A stretch of 64,000 nucleotides of DNA from CBDFNN01 sp965250215 (GTDB taxonomy: Bacteria > Bacteroidota > Rhodothermia > Rhodothermales > DATKEJ01): positions 1,054,001 to 1,118,000 of the forward strand of contig CBDFNN010000004.1 in the NCBI GenBank assembly GCA_965250215.1, written 5' to 3'. The notes beneath the pieces were generated by a model. That model was not told the origin of the DNA. It made no database searches and saw only the letters and a list, made by a program, of their open reading frames with translations. Position 1 is the stretch's first letter. Each line of letters begins with the position of its first letter. Shown in pieces: positions 54,596 through 63,350 of this stretch. A program made the translations under genes and the position numbers.

Positions 54596-56830
54596 ATGAA
54601 AAAGCAATCCATTTTGTTAGTCATCTTGAGCTTGATGCTCCTGACCGCGCCGGCCATGTTATCGGCTCAAACACTTGCGCAGGCAGATCTACCGCCGAAT
54701 CCCAAACCCGGGGAGTGCTATGCCCGAGTTTACAATGCCCCGCTTTACGAGGAGCTTGTCGAACGGGTCCTTCAATCCGAGGCTACAGAAGATATTTCTA
54801 TTACACCTGCTCGATATGAGACGGTTGAAGAAAGAATCATGACCAGACCTCAAGTTAATTCTTGGGTTCAAAAAGGAGACTTTCGAATCGTAAATGTTGG
54901 TAATGCCGGCGAAAGAAGATTTGAGCTTTATCGGCTCTCATCTGATCCCGAGATGAAGAAAGATGTCACTTCTTCAAATCAATCTCTTGCAGAAGAGTTG
55001 ATCGAACAGTGGGACCGAATGAAAAAGCTAGATGCCGATGATAGAATATCTTCAGCCAGATTCTCTACTGAAAATAAGCAGGTCGTTACAAGAGAAGCCT
55101 CGACTCGACTTGTACCCATTGCAGCTAAATTTGCAACAGTGGATGAGAGAGTAATGACTCGTCCAGAGCTTGAAAACATCACTTCGGTCATTCCAGCCAA
55201 ATTCGAAATGGTAGATCAAAAAGTGATGGTCAAGGAAGCTTCAACTCGTCTTGTTGAACAACCAGGCGCATACGAATGGGTTGAGGAAGAGGTTATGATC
55301 GCACCTGAAAGTGAGAAGCTTACTATCGTTCCGGCGAAATATGAAACTGTCGAGGAAAAGGTCATGGTAAAAGAAGCCATGAATAAACTGGTCGAAGTAC
55401 CAGCAGTCTATGAGTGGACGGAGGAGCGTGTTATGGTGAAGCCCGCTACTCAAAAGGGATCCATCATTCCGGCGAAATATGAGACAGTTCAGGAACGAGT
55501 AATGGTGAAAGATGCGAGTACTCGACTCGTTGAAGTGCCGGCCGAGTTTGAGACGAAGGAAGAAAAAATAATGATCAAAGCAGAATCACAAATCGCACGT
55601 CGAGTGGCTGCTGTTTTTGAGACCGTTCAGGAAAAGGTAATGACAAGAGAGTCCGGTACTCGACTTGTCGAGGTACCAGCTGAGTATGAGACTTTGGAAG
55701 AGAAGATTCTAGTAAAGGAGGCTTACACGACCTGGAAAAAGGGGCGCGGCCCCGTTGAGAAAGTCGACAATGCAACTGGTGAGATAATGTGTCTCGTTGA
55801 AGTACCAGCCGAATACAAAACGGTGAGCAAGCGAGTCGTCAAAAGTCCAGCGAAAACAATCAGCGAGAAGATCCCTGAGGAATTCACGACCGTTACCAGA
55901 AGAAAGATGGTTAAGCCGGAGATGGTTGAATATGAAACAGTTCCAGCTGAATACAGGACCATCGAGAAGAGAGTCGTGAAATCTCCTGCAAAAACTGTCA
56001 CCGAGGAAATTCCTGCCGAATACAAGATGGTAGACGTCGAGAAGTTAGTCGAGCCTGCCAAGGCGGCTAGCGAGACTATTCCAGCAGAGTATAAGGTCGT
56101 AAAGAAGCAGGTATTGAAATCTCCAGCGAAGACGGAAAAGAGAGATGTACCTGCGGAATATGCCACAGTGAAGGTCAAGAAAATGGTCAAACCGGCTAGT
56201 GTAGTTAGAGAGGTCGTTCCTGCCGTCTACGAAACGGTGAAGAAGCAAGTGGTTAAATCCACACCTAAAATGGAAACGGTAGACGTTGAAGCGAAATACA
56301 CTACTGTTAAAGTTGCGAAAGAAGTAAGCAAGCAGCAGATAGTAAAAGAAAAAACACCAGCTCGATATACGACCTTCAAAAAGAGAAAGTTGAGCTCACC
56401 GGCCATCGCAACAAAACAAAAGCAAGAACCAGAGACCACGACAGTCAGAGTCAGGACTTTGAGATCTGAGCCTTATGTGTATGGAGGATCGCTTTCTTCA
56501 CGTTATCAGACAGTTAGGCAAGAGAAGCTGATTGAAGATGCGAAAGAGAAGAGAACAGCGATTCCGGCGACGTACACTACGGTTTCCAAGACTGTACAAT
56601 CGGGAGAAGGAAGTATGGAATGGAAAACGATTCTTTGTGAAACCAACACGACTCCTGGAGTCATTGCCAAAGTCCAGCGAGCTCTAGATAGTGCTGGCTT
56701 TGATCCTGGATCTATTGACGGTGTACTCGGAGGGACAACACTGAGAGCTATTGATGCCTATCAAAAGTCCAAGGGACTAGCATCAGGGCATCTGACGATA
56801 GAGACGATTCAGTCACTTGGTGTCCAGTAG
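54596..56830 (+). CDS. Exported repeat protein with C-terminal peptidoglycan-binding domain
   Basis: A 744-residue exported protein. The ATG at 54596 gives a signal peptide (ILLVILSLMLLTAPAMLSAQ); an in-frame TTG at 54554 adds 14 polar residues. The mature N-terminus has NPKPGECYARVYNAPLYEE. About 22 imperfect repeats of roughly 22 residues follow (54803-56604), each with a P-A-x-Y/F-x-T-V core such as IPAKYETVEEKVMVKEAS. The first ten are acid-rich; from about the eleventh on they are lysine-rich and alternate in pairs (KRVVKSPAKT versus RRKMVKPEMV). The C-terminus is a PG_binding_1 domain (QRALDSAGFDPGSIDGVLG and TLRAIDAYQKSKGL). It is likely a periplasmic or cell-wall-bound rod or spacer protein. 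Function unknown. Confidence 0.83.
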   Translation: MKKQSILLVILSLMLLTAPAMLSAQTLAQADLPPNPKPGECYARVYNAPLYEELVERVLQSEATEDISITPARYETVEERIMTRPQVNSWVQKGDFRIVNVGNAGERRFELYRLSSDPEMKKDVTSSNQSLAEELIEQWDRMKKLDADDRISSARFSTENKQVVTREASTRLVPIAAKFATVDERVMTRPELENITSVIPAKFEMVDQKVMVKEASTRLVEQPGAYEWVEEEVMIAPESEKLTIVPAKYETVEEKVMVKEAMNKLVEVPAVYEWTEERVMVKPATQKGSIIPAKYETVQERVMVKDASTRLVEVPAEFETKEEKIMIKAESQIARRVAAVFETVQEKVMTRESGTRLVEVPAEYETLEEKILVKEAYTTWKKGRGPVEKVDNATGEIMCLVEVPAEYKTVSKRVVKSPAKTISEKIPEEFTTVTRRKMVKPEMVEYETVPAEYRTIEKRVVKSPAKTVTEEIPAEYKMVDVEKLVEPAKAASETIPAEYKVVKKQVLKSPAKTEKRDVPAEYATVKVKKMVKPASVVREVVPAVYETVKKQVVKSTPKMETVDVEAKYTTVKVAKEVSKQQIVKEKTPARYTTFKKRKLSSPAIATKQKQEPETTTVRVRTLRSEPYVYGGSLSSRYQTVRQEKLIEDAKEKRTAIPATYTTVSKTVQSGEGSMEWKTILCETNTTPGVIAKVQRALDSAGFDPGSIDGVLGGTTLRAIDAYQKSKGLASGHLTIETIQSLGVQ
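54803..56604 (+). repeat. Tandem protein repeats, about 22 units
   Basis: Coding-region repeats of about 66 bases each, diverged in DNA but clear in protein. Consensus per unit: P-A-x-Y/F-x-T-V-x-x-[EK]-[RKV]-V-M-V-K. In the second half two unit types alternate, so the real period there is about 44 residues. One insertion of about 25 residues (KKGRGPVEKVDNATGEIMC) separates the two halves near 55735-55800. Confidence 0.8.
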
Positions 56831-56847
56831 ACTATAGATTTTGTTCG

Positions 56848-56883
56848 AAAAAGCCTCGACGCTTCGGCTTCGGGGCTTTTTTT
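56848..56883 (+). terminator. Rho-independent terminator after the repeat protein gene
   Basis: AAAAAGCCTCGA pairs with TTCGGGGCTTTTT (one G-T pair), with a loop of about ten bases, followed by a T-run at 56877-56883. It lies 18 bases after the stop at 56830. It may also act on transcripts from the opposite side because of the flanking A-run. Confidence 0.85.
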
Positions 56884-56958
56884 GTGGACATACTGATGCG
56901 GGACGTTCTATTTTAGGGCGATAAAAACCCAAAAAAGCGTTTCCAGAAATGCTAGAGA

Positions 56959-57903
56959 ATGAAAAGAATATTGGTTACCGGCTCAGCCGGACAGATCGGA
57001 AGTGAGTTGATCAAGGTCCTCCAAGCTAGAGAAGATGTTGGGCTAATAGTCGCTACAGATATAGTGGACGCCAATTACCCCTCCGGCGTTCAAAAGAAAA
57101 ATCTCGATGTTCTGGACTATGACAGCCTAAATTCTATTGCATCTGATTCGGGGATCAATGTTATCTATCATCTTGCTAGTCTGCTTTCAGCATCTGGAGA
57201 GAAGAAGCCCGATATCGCCTGGGAGATAAATGTAAAGGGACTGAAGAACGTTCTCGACTACGCTCGATTGGAAAAAACACAGGTATTTTGGCCTAGCTCA
57301 ATTGCTGTTTTTGGGAAAAGCTCTGAACCAAGGTCCACTCCCCAGGAAACGCTTACAGAGCCAACGACAATGTATGGCGTAACGAAAGTTAGTGGGGAGC
57401 ATTTGTGCAGTTATTATCATTCTCGATATGCTGTCGATGTCCGTAGCTTGCGATATCCTGGACTAATTTCTTACGAGACGCTCCCGGGTGGTGGCACGAC
57501 GGACTATGCTGTCGATATTTTTAGAGAAGCCTTGTTGTATGCTCGCTATGAATCCTATCTCAAAGCAGACACACGTATGCCGATGATGTATATGCCAGAT
57601 GCTGTGCGTGCTACACTCGAATTGATGGATAGACCTAGTCATGATATATCGATAAGACGATCCTACAATATCACAGCTATTAGTTTTAGTGTTGAAGAGC
57701 TTGCAAGAGAAATAGAAAATAAAATCGCCGGCTTCCAAATTTCATACAAGCCAGATGCGCGTCAAGAAATCGCCGACTCGTGGCCCGAATCCATCGATGA
57801 TTCAAGAGCTCGCCAAGACTGGGGATGGAAACATGAATATGGACTCTCGGACATTGTTCAAGACATGCTTGAGCACAAATCGGAGCTGACTAGAACGGAA
57901 TAA
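56959..57903 (+). CDS. tdh: L-threonine 3-dehydrogenase, SDR (NAD-epimerase-like) type
   Basis: A 314-residue Rossmann-fold enzyme: RILVTGSAGQIGSELIKVL at the N-terminus and the catalytic Y-x-x-x-K in TMYGVTKVSGEHL. Length and the GQIG motif match the UDP-galactose-epimerase-like threonine dehydrogenases known from Flavobacterium and Thermoplasma, distinct from the zinc-containing Tdh of E. coli. It oxidises threonine to 2-amino-3-ketobutyrate with NAD. The kbl gene follows 49 bases downstream, and its product uses this compound, which strongly supports the assignment. Another NAD-epimerase is the alternative on sequence alone. Confidence 0.9.
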   Translation: MKRILVTGSAGQIGSELIKVLQAREDVGLIVATDIVDANYPSGVQKKNLDVLDYDSLNSIASDSGINVIYHLASLLSASGEKKPDIAWEINVKGLKNVLDYARLEKTQVFWPSSIAVFGKSSEPRSTPQETLTEPTTMYGVTKVSGEHLCSYYHSRYAVDVRSLRYPGLISYETLPGGGTTDYAVDIFREALLYARYESYLKADTRMPMMYMPDAVRATLELMDRPSHDISIRRSYNITAISFSVEELAREIENKIAGFQISYKPDARQEIADSWPESIDDSRARQDWGWKHEYGLSDIVQDMLEHKSELTRTE

Positions 57904-57952
57904 TGCCAATTCAATTAGCTCGCCACAATCATTCCTGCAATCAAGCAATACC

Positions 57953-59140
57953 ATGAAAACTGCATTTCAGACTTACCAAGGAATCCTCAACGAAATTGAT
58001 GAAGCGGGTCTGACGAAACCAGAGAGAGTAATTATCAGCCAACAGCAGGCTGATATAAAGGTTAAGGGGGGGCAGGAAGTAGTGAATTTTTGCGCCAACA
58101 ATTACCTCGGTCTTGCGAATAATCCAAAGCTACTCAATGCTGCCAAAGAAGGAGTCGATCAGTATGGCTTTGGTTTGTCGTCCGTCCGATTTATCTGTGG
58201 TACCCAGGATGTTCACAAAAAACTCGAGGCCAAGCTAGCTTTATTTTTTCAAATGGAGGACTGCATCCTTTATCCGTCTTGTTTTGATGCAAACGGAGGA
58301 TTGTTCGAAACTCTGTTGGACAAAGATTGCGCAATTATTTCCGATCAGCTCAATCATGCGAGCATTATTGATGGTATCCGACTATGTAAAGCTGAACGCC
58401 ATCGCTATTTACACAATGACATGGCTGATCTTGAGGAGAAGCTGAAGGCCACTCAAGGAGCTAAAGTTCGCATGATTGCAACAGATGGTGTTTTTAGTAT
58501 GGATGGAGACATCGCTCCAATTTCCGAGATCTGCGATTTGGCTGATAAATACGATGCACTTGTCATGGTGGATGATTGCCATGGATCTGGCTTCATTGGG
58601 GAAACTGGCAGAGGGTCGGTAGAGCATTGCGGTGCCTTAGGAAGAGTTGACGTGATTACAAGTACGCTTGGCAAGGCAATGGGAGGAGCAAGCGGCGGGT
58701 ACACTCTTGCGAGGCGAGAAATAGTCGATCTACTTCGGCAGCGGTCGAGACCTTATCTCTTCAGCAATACGCTCGCTCCAGTCATTGCGCACACCAGTCT
58801 TGCTGTTCTAGAAATGATCGATTCTTCTCCTGAATTGATTGAAAAAGTAGCTGAGAATACAGGGAAATTTAGAACAGAGATGACTTCTTTGGGGTTTGAC
58901 ATTAGGCCGGGTTTTCACCCCATTGTTCCTATCATGCTATACGATGCGCGACTTGCGCAAAGCATGGCTGCCAAGTTATTGGAAGAAGGAATTTATGTCA
59001 TCGGATTTAGTTTTCCGGTTGTCCCGAAGGGAGAGGCGAGGATTAGAGTACAAATCTCGGCTGGACACAGTACTGAACACGTTGAAGTCTGCGTGGCTGC
59101 ATTTGCAAAAATAGGACGGGAGCTTGGAGTAATTAAGTAG
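57953..59140 (+). CDS. kbl: Glycine C-acetyltransferase (2-amino-3-ketobutyrate CoA ligase)
   Basis: A 395-residue PLP enzyme of the alpha-oxoamine synthase family that splits 2-amino-3-ketobutyrate with CoA into glycine and acetyl-CoA. Family markers: NFCANNYLGLANN near the N-terminus, GFGLSSVRFICGTQDVH, DQLNHASIIDGIRL, ATDGVFSMDGDIAPI, VDDCHGSGFIGETGRG, and the PLP lysine in DVITSTLGKAMGGASGGY. Length equals E. coli Kbl (398). It follows tdh, forming the threonine-to-glycine pathway. Tandem octamer repeats follow the stop. Confidence 0.95.
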   Translation: MKTAFQTYQGILNEIDEAGLTKPERVIISQQQADIKVKGGQEVVNFCANNYLGLANNPKLLNAAKEGVDQYGFGLSSVRFICGTQDVHKKLEAKLALFFQMEDCILYPSCFDANGGLFETLLDKDCAIISDQLNHASIIDGIRLCKAERHRYLHNDMADLEEKLKATQGAKVRMIATDGVFSMDGDIAPISEICDLADKYDALVMVDDCHGSGFIGETGRGSVEHCGALGRVDVITSTLGKAMGGASGGYTLARREIVDLLRQRSRPYLFSNTLAPVIAHTSLAVLEMIDSSPELIEKVAENTGKFRTEMTSLGFDIRPGFHPIVPIMLYDARLAQSMAAKLLEEGIYVIGFSFPVVPKGEARIRVQISAGHSTEHVEVCVAAFAKIGRELGVIK

Positions 59141-59143
59141 AAG

Positions 59144-59175
59144 GTCAGAACGTCAGATTGTCAGAATATCAGATT
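59144..59175. repeat. Four tandem octamer repeats after kbl
   Basis: GTCAGAAC, GTCAGATT, GTCAGAAT and ATCAGATT follow each other without gaps (59144-59175), with the core TCAGA kept in all four. It starts 3 bases after the kbl stop region, in the gap before uvrB. It is too short and too degenerate to be a CRISPR; a slippage-derived microsatellite is likely. Confidence 0.6.
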
Positions 59176-59348
59176 CAATAGATTCCTGAATTCTGGTTAT
59201 CAATTAGTCGAATTCTTGCAATTGAGGAATCTGGGTTCTAAGAATTGCGTTTCCGAACTTTGTGTCCATGATTTGTTTGAATGTTCAGATCCTTACCCTA
59301 CGAGGACTCTGAAATCCAGCGTCCCTGAACTACCGATATCCCAATTTT

Positions 59349-61439
59349 TTGGAAAATAGAATCGATCACAACGAGGGCCTCTCTCAGGCCGGTCCCTCCG
59401 TACTTAATAAGCCATTCAAAGTAGAGTCTCCTTTTGTACCGACAGGGGATCAACCAAAGGCCATTAAAGAGTTGCTCGAAGGAATCGAGCGCGGAGACAA
59501 ATATCAGACGCTTCTAGGTGCCACAGGTACTGGAAAGACCTTTTCTGTCTCAAAAGTCATCGAGGAGGCTGGTCGTCCTACGATCGTGATGAGTCCAAAT
59601 AAGACTCTCGCGGCTCAGCTATATGCCGAGTTCAAGCAGTTCTTTCCAAATAACGCCGTAGAGTTTTTCATCTCCTATTACGATTACTATCAGCCTGAGG
59701 CTTACATCGTAAAGTCCGATACCTATATCGAGAAGGACATGTCGATTAACCAGGAAATCGACCGACTTCGTCTTCGCGCGACGAGCGCCCTAATTAGCGG
59801 AAGGCGAGATGTAATTGTAGTAGCCAGTGTCTCTTGTATTTACGGCCTTGGATCACCGAAAGAATTCAAACAACAGATTGTTCAGCTAAAGAAGGGCGTG
59901 CACACATCGCGCAACGAGATGCTGAAGAAACTAATCTCGATCTACTATAGAAGGAATGATGTCGAATTTGAGCGAGGTCGATTTAGGGTTCGCGGAGATA
60001 CCGTCGAAATTTACCCGGCCTATTTTGAAGACCGCGCTTACCGTGTGGAATTTTGGGGAGATGAAATTGAGAGGATTCGCCTGATCGATCCACTCACTGG
60101 CGAGGTGTTTGCGGAGGAGGATATCGTGACGATATATCCAGCTAAGCTTTTTGTGACACCGAAGGATAAGATCAATGCAGCCCTTATATCTATTAAGGAG
60201 GAGTTGACTTGGCGTTTGGGTATTCTACGAGAGGAGGGCAAATTGCTGGAAGCACAGAGACTTGAACAGCGGACATTGTTCGACATCGAGATGATTCGGG
60301 AAGTGGGCTATTGTTCTGGAGTCGAGAACTATTCGAGGCATTTAAATGGCATGCAACCCGGCGAGCGTCCCTATTGTTTATTTGACTATTTCCCCGATGA
60401 CTTCCTTTTGGTCATGGATGAAAGTCATATTTCGACATCTCAGGTAAGGGGGATGTACAATGGAGATAGAGCTCGAAAACTTGTTTTGGTTGAGCATGGT
60501 TTTCGACTTCCATCGGCACTGGACAATCGGCCAATGAAGTTTGAGGAATTTGAGGACAAGCACGACACAGTCATTTTCGCGTCGGCAACTCCGTCAGATT
60601 ATGAGTTAGAGTTGAGCGGCGGGGTGATTGTTGAGCAGCTGATTCGTCCGACCGGCATCATGGATCCAGTAGTTGAGGTCCGGCCTACGGAGAACCAGAT
60701 CGATGACCTACTCGATGAGATTAACAAGAGGGCAGAAAAGAAAGAAAGAGTACTGGTTACAACGCTGACAAAACGAATGTCCGAAAACTTAACAGATTAC
60801 CTTCTTTCGTTTGGTGTACGAGTCCGTTATTTGCATTCGGATATTGGTGCATTGGAAAGAGTCGACATCCTCCGTGATTTGAGACTCGGTAATTTCGATG
60901 CTCTAATAGGAATTAACCTGCTGAGAGAGGGGCTTGATTTACCTGAAGTAACTCTAGTAGCGATTCTTGATGCTGACAAGGAGGGGTTCCTTCGTAGCGG
61001 ACGCTCATTGATTCAGACGGCCGGCCGGGCTGCCAGAAATGTTGAAGGACGAGTAATCTTATATGCCGACAAAGTGACAAATGCTATGTCTCTGCTTATT
61101 AACGAGACAGAACGAAGGCGGAAAATTCAGGGCGATTACAACATAAAGCACGGAATTACCCCGACGACGGTCAAAAAGTCTATTGATCAGGTTAAGATGG
61201 GGACGTTAATTGCTGACCACAGGGATTCGTCTGGCGATACCCCGATGTTTTATAGTGGACCAGAGCAACTCTCTAAAGTGGCAGATCCTGTCGTCAAATA
61301 TTTGACGAATGATCAGAAGGAAGAATTGATCGAACAGCTCAAAAAAGAAATGATCCAAGCTGCAGAGAATTTGCAGTTCGAAAGAGCGGCAGAGCTGAGA
61401 GATACAGTCTTGGACTTGGAGGAAGCCCTCGGAATGTAG
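59349..61439 (+). CDS. uvrB: Excinuclease ABC subunit B
   Basis: A 696-residue nucleotide-excision repair helicase that loads onto DNA damage with UvrA and recruits UvrC. Walker A GATGTGKTFSV, the beta-hairpin region YYDYYQPEAYIVKSDTYIEK, DESHISTSQVRGMY (DEAD-type box), motif V-VI INLLREGLDLPEVTL and QTAGRAARNVEGRV, and the C-terminal UVR domain (IEQLKKEMIQAAENLQFE) that binds UvrC. The start is TTG at 59349 (MENRIDHNEGLSQAG); no ATG is available in frame before the conserved FKVESPFVPTGDQP. The leader is A+T-rich with no clear Shine-Dalgarno. Confidence 0.96.
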   Translation: MENRIDHNEGLSQAGPSVLNKPFKVESPFVPTGDQPKAIKELLEGIERGDKYQTLLGATGTGKTFSVSKVIEEAGRPTIVMSPNKTLAAQLYAEFKQFFPNNAVEFFISYYDYYQPEAYIVKSDTYIEKDMSINQEIDRLRLRATSALISGRRDVIVVASVSCIYGLGSPKEFKQQIVQLKKGVHTSRNEMLKKLISIYYRRNDVEFERGRFRVRGDTVEIYPAYFEDRAYRVEFWGDEIERIRLIDPLTGEVFAEEDIVTIYPAKLFVTPKDKINAALISIKEELTWRLGILREEGKLLEAQRLEQRTLFDIEMIREVGYCSGVENYSRHLNGMQPGERPYCLFDYFPDDFLLVMDESHISTSQVRGMYNGDRARKLVLVEHGFRLPSALDNRPMKFEEFEDKHDTVIFASATPSDYELELSGGVIVEQLIRPTGIMDPVVEVRPTENQIDDLLDEINKRAEKKERVLVTTLTKRMSENLTDYLLSFGVRVRYLHSDIGALERVDILRDLRLGNFDALIGINLLREGLDLPEVTLVAILDADKEGFLRSGRSLIQTAGRAARNVEGRVILYADKVTNAMSLLINETERRRKIQGDYNIKHGITPTTVKKSIDQVKMGTLIADHRDSSGDTPMFYSGPEQLSKVADPVVKYLTNDQKEELIEQLKKEMIQAAENLQFERAAELRDTVLDLEEALGM

Positions 61440-61525
61440 TTTTGTTTGTGGCTCCTCGTTAGAAGAGTGCCTGCCTTATACGACGGGACAAGCAGGTCCC
61501 CAGCGGAACGTTAGCTATTAAAAAA

Positions 61526-61558
61526 ATAGACCGCTAGGTTGAAAACTTAGCGATCTAT
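61526..61558 (-). terminator. Hairpin between uvrB and the DinB lipoprotein gene
   Basis: ATAGACCGCTAGGTT (61526-61540) pairs with AACTTAGCGATCTAT (61544-61558) with one mismatch and one G-T pair, loop GAA. An A-run of seven lies just before it on the plus strand, so on the minus strand the stem is followed by a T-run, fitting a terminator for the minus-strand gene at 61710. A spurious stop for uvrB is also possible. Confidence 0.6.
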
Positions 61559-61709
61559 CTTGGATCTCTTGAATGTTGAATCTAAATCATTTCGGCCACA
61601 ATGAAATTGAAGCTGGTTGCTATGGATACGAGGTTATTGTCGTATACATATAGTTTGAATCCGCCAGAATAAGCATTGAGGACAGCAGTCATGGCCGAAG
61701 ACGAAAAGC

Positions 61710-62393
61710 CTATTGTTCTGCTTCTGGCTCTTTAACTTCTTCTTGAACCACACTCCAAGGCGGAGTAATACCAACGACTCGAGCATAAGCGATCAACTGG
61801 CCCTGGTGCTCATTCATATGATCTAGGATGATCATCATCGCTTTGGACTTGGGACCTTTCATGTCTCCGTAAAGGCTAATCTCTTTCGACAGCTCTGGCG
61901 TTTTTATCTTCACAGCAGCTCTCCGTACAGTTTCGAATGACTGCTTCAGAACTCGTATGGCTGACTCCATAGTTCTCGTGTCTGCCTCCAAGGATTGGAG
62001 ATCAAGACCTAGAGGAATTTCGCCTCCGAATTTCGTGACTAAGAAGAAATTCGCGGTAGTTACGTGATTCAGGGTTTCCAATACCGATCGAACCTCTTCC
62101 TGTGGTCTCCATTGAGCCGTATCAGAAAGAGCTTCGCTGAGTTGATTTATTTTATCTGCCGATCCGTTGAATGACTCAAGAAAAGCGTCTTGGAAGTGAG
62201 TGCGAGAGTTGGCAGATAGTAAAGATGCCTCTGCAGCATCCGCTCTTTCGATTGCTTCCGTTTGAAGTGTTCTCACAGAATCGATGCGTAGTTCCACAAT
62301 TTGTTCAGGTGTTAACTCTACTAACTCGCCAGATCCACCACAGGCCGAGATGAGAACGACACAAAGAAGGCTGAGAAAAAAACTGTTCTTCAT
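61710..62393 (-). CDS. DinB-like lipoprotein
   Basis: A 227-residue putative lipoprotein; the ATG at 62393 gives a signal ending in the lipobox LISACGG. A TTG at 62399 is less likely. The mature protein is helical, with an acidic, coiled stretch (VRTLQTEAIERADAAEASLL), then a DinB-like four-helix part: VLETLNHVTTANFFLVTKF in an early helix and MIILDHMNEHQGQLIAYARV in the last, followed by PPWS. The histidines of the DinB metal site are kept. Most DinB proteins are cytoplasmic, so an envelope-located version is unusual. It may be a metal-dependent hydrolase or binder; function unknown. Confidence 0.78.
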   Translation of the reverse strand: MKNSFFLSLLCVVLISACGGSGELVELTPEQIVELRIDSVRTLQTEAIERADAAEASLLSANSRTHFQDAFLESFNGSADKINQLSEALSDTAQWRPQEEVRSVLETLNHVTTANFFLVTKFGGEIPLGLDLQSLEADTRTMESAIRVLKQSFETVRRAAVKIKTPELSKEISLYGDMKGPKSKAMMIILDHMNEHQGQLIAYARVVGITPPWSVVQEEVKEPEAEQ

Positions 62394-62592
62394 TATCAAG
62401 TCTTGTTTGATATTCTGTTTCGGACTAGCAACGATAGCATCGGCTGAAGGCCTAATCTATTTCAGGGGCAAAACCCCTAGACTGAGTCTCGAAATGATCG
62501 TTTTTAATACCACGCCCCTAGCTTTCCGTTTCGACTAAGGAAGTGTTGTGTCGGGAATGGACACTAAAATAGATTTGATAAATCTGAATGTC

Positions 62593-63135
62593 CTAGAGAG
62601 TTAGAAAATAAGAGATTTGATCAGATTTGAGATTTGGAGCCAACTCAGTGATTTTGCTGAGAAAATTGGCATTGGAATCGAAAGGTCGTGCTGCAATAAT
62701 TGACGCGGCGATCGCTTGGTCAATGCCCGGGATTTGCATCACTGTTTCGGCATCGCTTTCATTCCGGTTAATTGGGACATAGATGTATTCTTCGTATCCC
62801 TCGATTACTTCAGCGTCCACGTACTTGCCCATTTCTTTGCGAAATTGGCCGATACTAGAATAAGGACGATACTCGTCAAATTCGTGCTGCATTTTGTTGT
62901 TCATGCCAGGAATGACAGCAAAGTCCTCTCTGCTTCCCGTGTTCAAATTGATCTTTATTGCAAGAGAGTCGGCTTGATATTCGTTTGCATGCTCTGCCCC
63001 ATCTGTATCCTGCATGCTGGACTCTTGGAGATTTTCTGAATCTGCGTCATGTCCCCCATCTGATGCATAACTGGCATTATCTCCGCATGAGAAATTTAGT
63101 GAGAAAAGAAGTGGAAGAATGGAGAGTAGTTTCAT
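62593..63135 (-). CDS. Exported helix-hairpin-helix lipoprotein (ComEA-like)
   Basis: A 180-residue protein; the ATG at 63135 gives a lipoprotein signal (LLSILPLLFSLNFSCG). After an acidic linker of about 60 residues it has two helix-hairpin-helix motifs, as in ComEA: INLNTGSREDFAVIPGMN, and MQIPGIDQAIAASIIAARPF. ComEA binds incoming DNA in natural transformation; here the protein is lipid-anchored instead of carrying a membrane helix. The linker is rich in Asp/Glu/Ser. A role in DNA uptake is possible, but HhH motifs also occur in other proteins. It is transcribed opposite to the next gene. Confidence 0.7.
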   Translation of the reverse strand: MKLLSILPLLFSLNFSCGDNASYASDGGHDADSENLQESSMQDTDGAEHANEYQADSLAIKINLNTGSREDFAVIPGMNNKMQHEFDEYRPYSSIGQFRKEMGKYVDAEVIEGYEEYIYVPINRNESDAETVMQIPGIDQAIAASIIAARPFDSNANFLSKITELAPNLKSDQISYFLTL

Positions 63136-63298
63136 TATTGCTTTGTTTTGATAAAGGTATGAACTCGATGATGGATATCCGAAGCAACATTCTAGGTCTT
63201 CAGCTTGACGATAGTAAGGTTGTCGCGAGAAAGTGTCTCTCAAAGACTCTGAATGATTGTATCAAATCAAGTGGCGGATTAATGTGGTCCGAAGTCTA

Positions 63299-63306
63299 TA
63301 CCTTTG
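63299..63306 (+). promoter_or_regulatory. Possible -7 box for the barrel gene
   Basis: TACCTTTG matches the Bacteroidota TAnnTTTG -7 box, 44 bases before the ATG at 63351. No TTG is at the expected distance upstream (only GATTAATG), so the match is partial. Confidence 0.3.
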
Positions 63307-63350
63307 ACGCATCAGTTGTTGTATCTATTCCCAGCACATATTTCAGACGC

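Noticed and set aside
55723..56190. 155-residue minus-strand open frame inside the repeat protein
   Set aside because: The repeating DNA produces a repeating antisense frame (SAGTS-type repeats); it has no start context or motif.
59144..59175. Octamer repeats as a CRISPR array
   Set aside because: Units are only 8 bases and have no spacers.
61582..61692. 36-codon minus-strand frame (starts MTAVLNAYSGGF) after the DinB-like lipoprotein gene
   Set aside because: Short, partly hydrophobic, no leader signal; could be a real peptide but no support.
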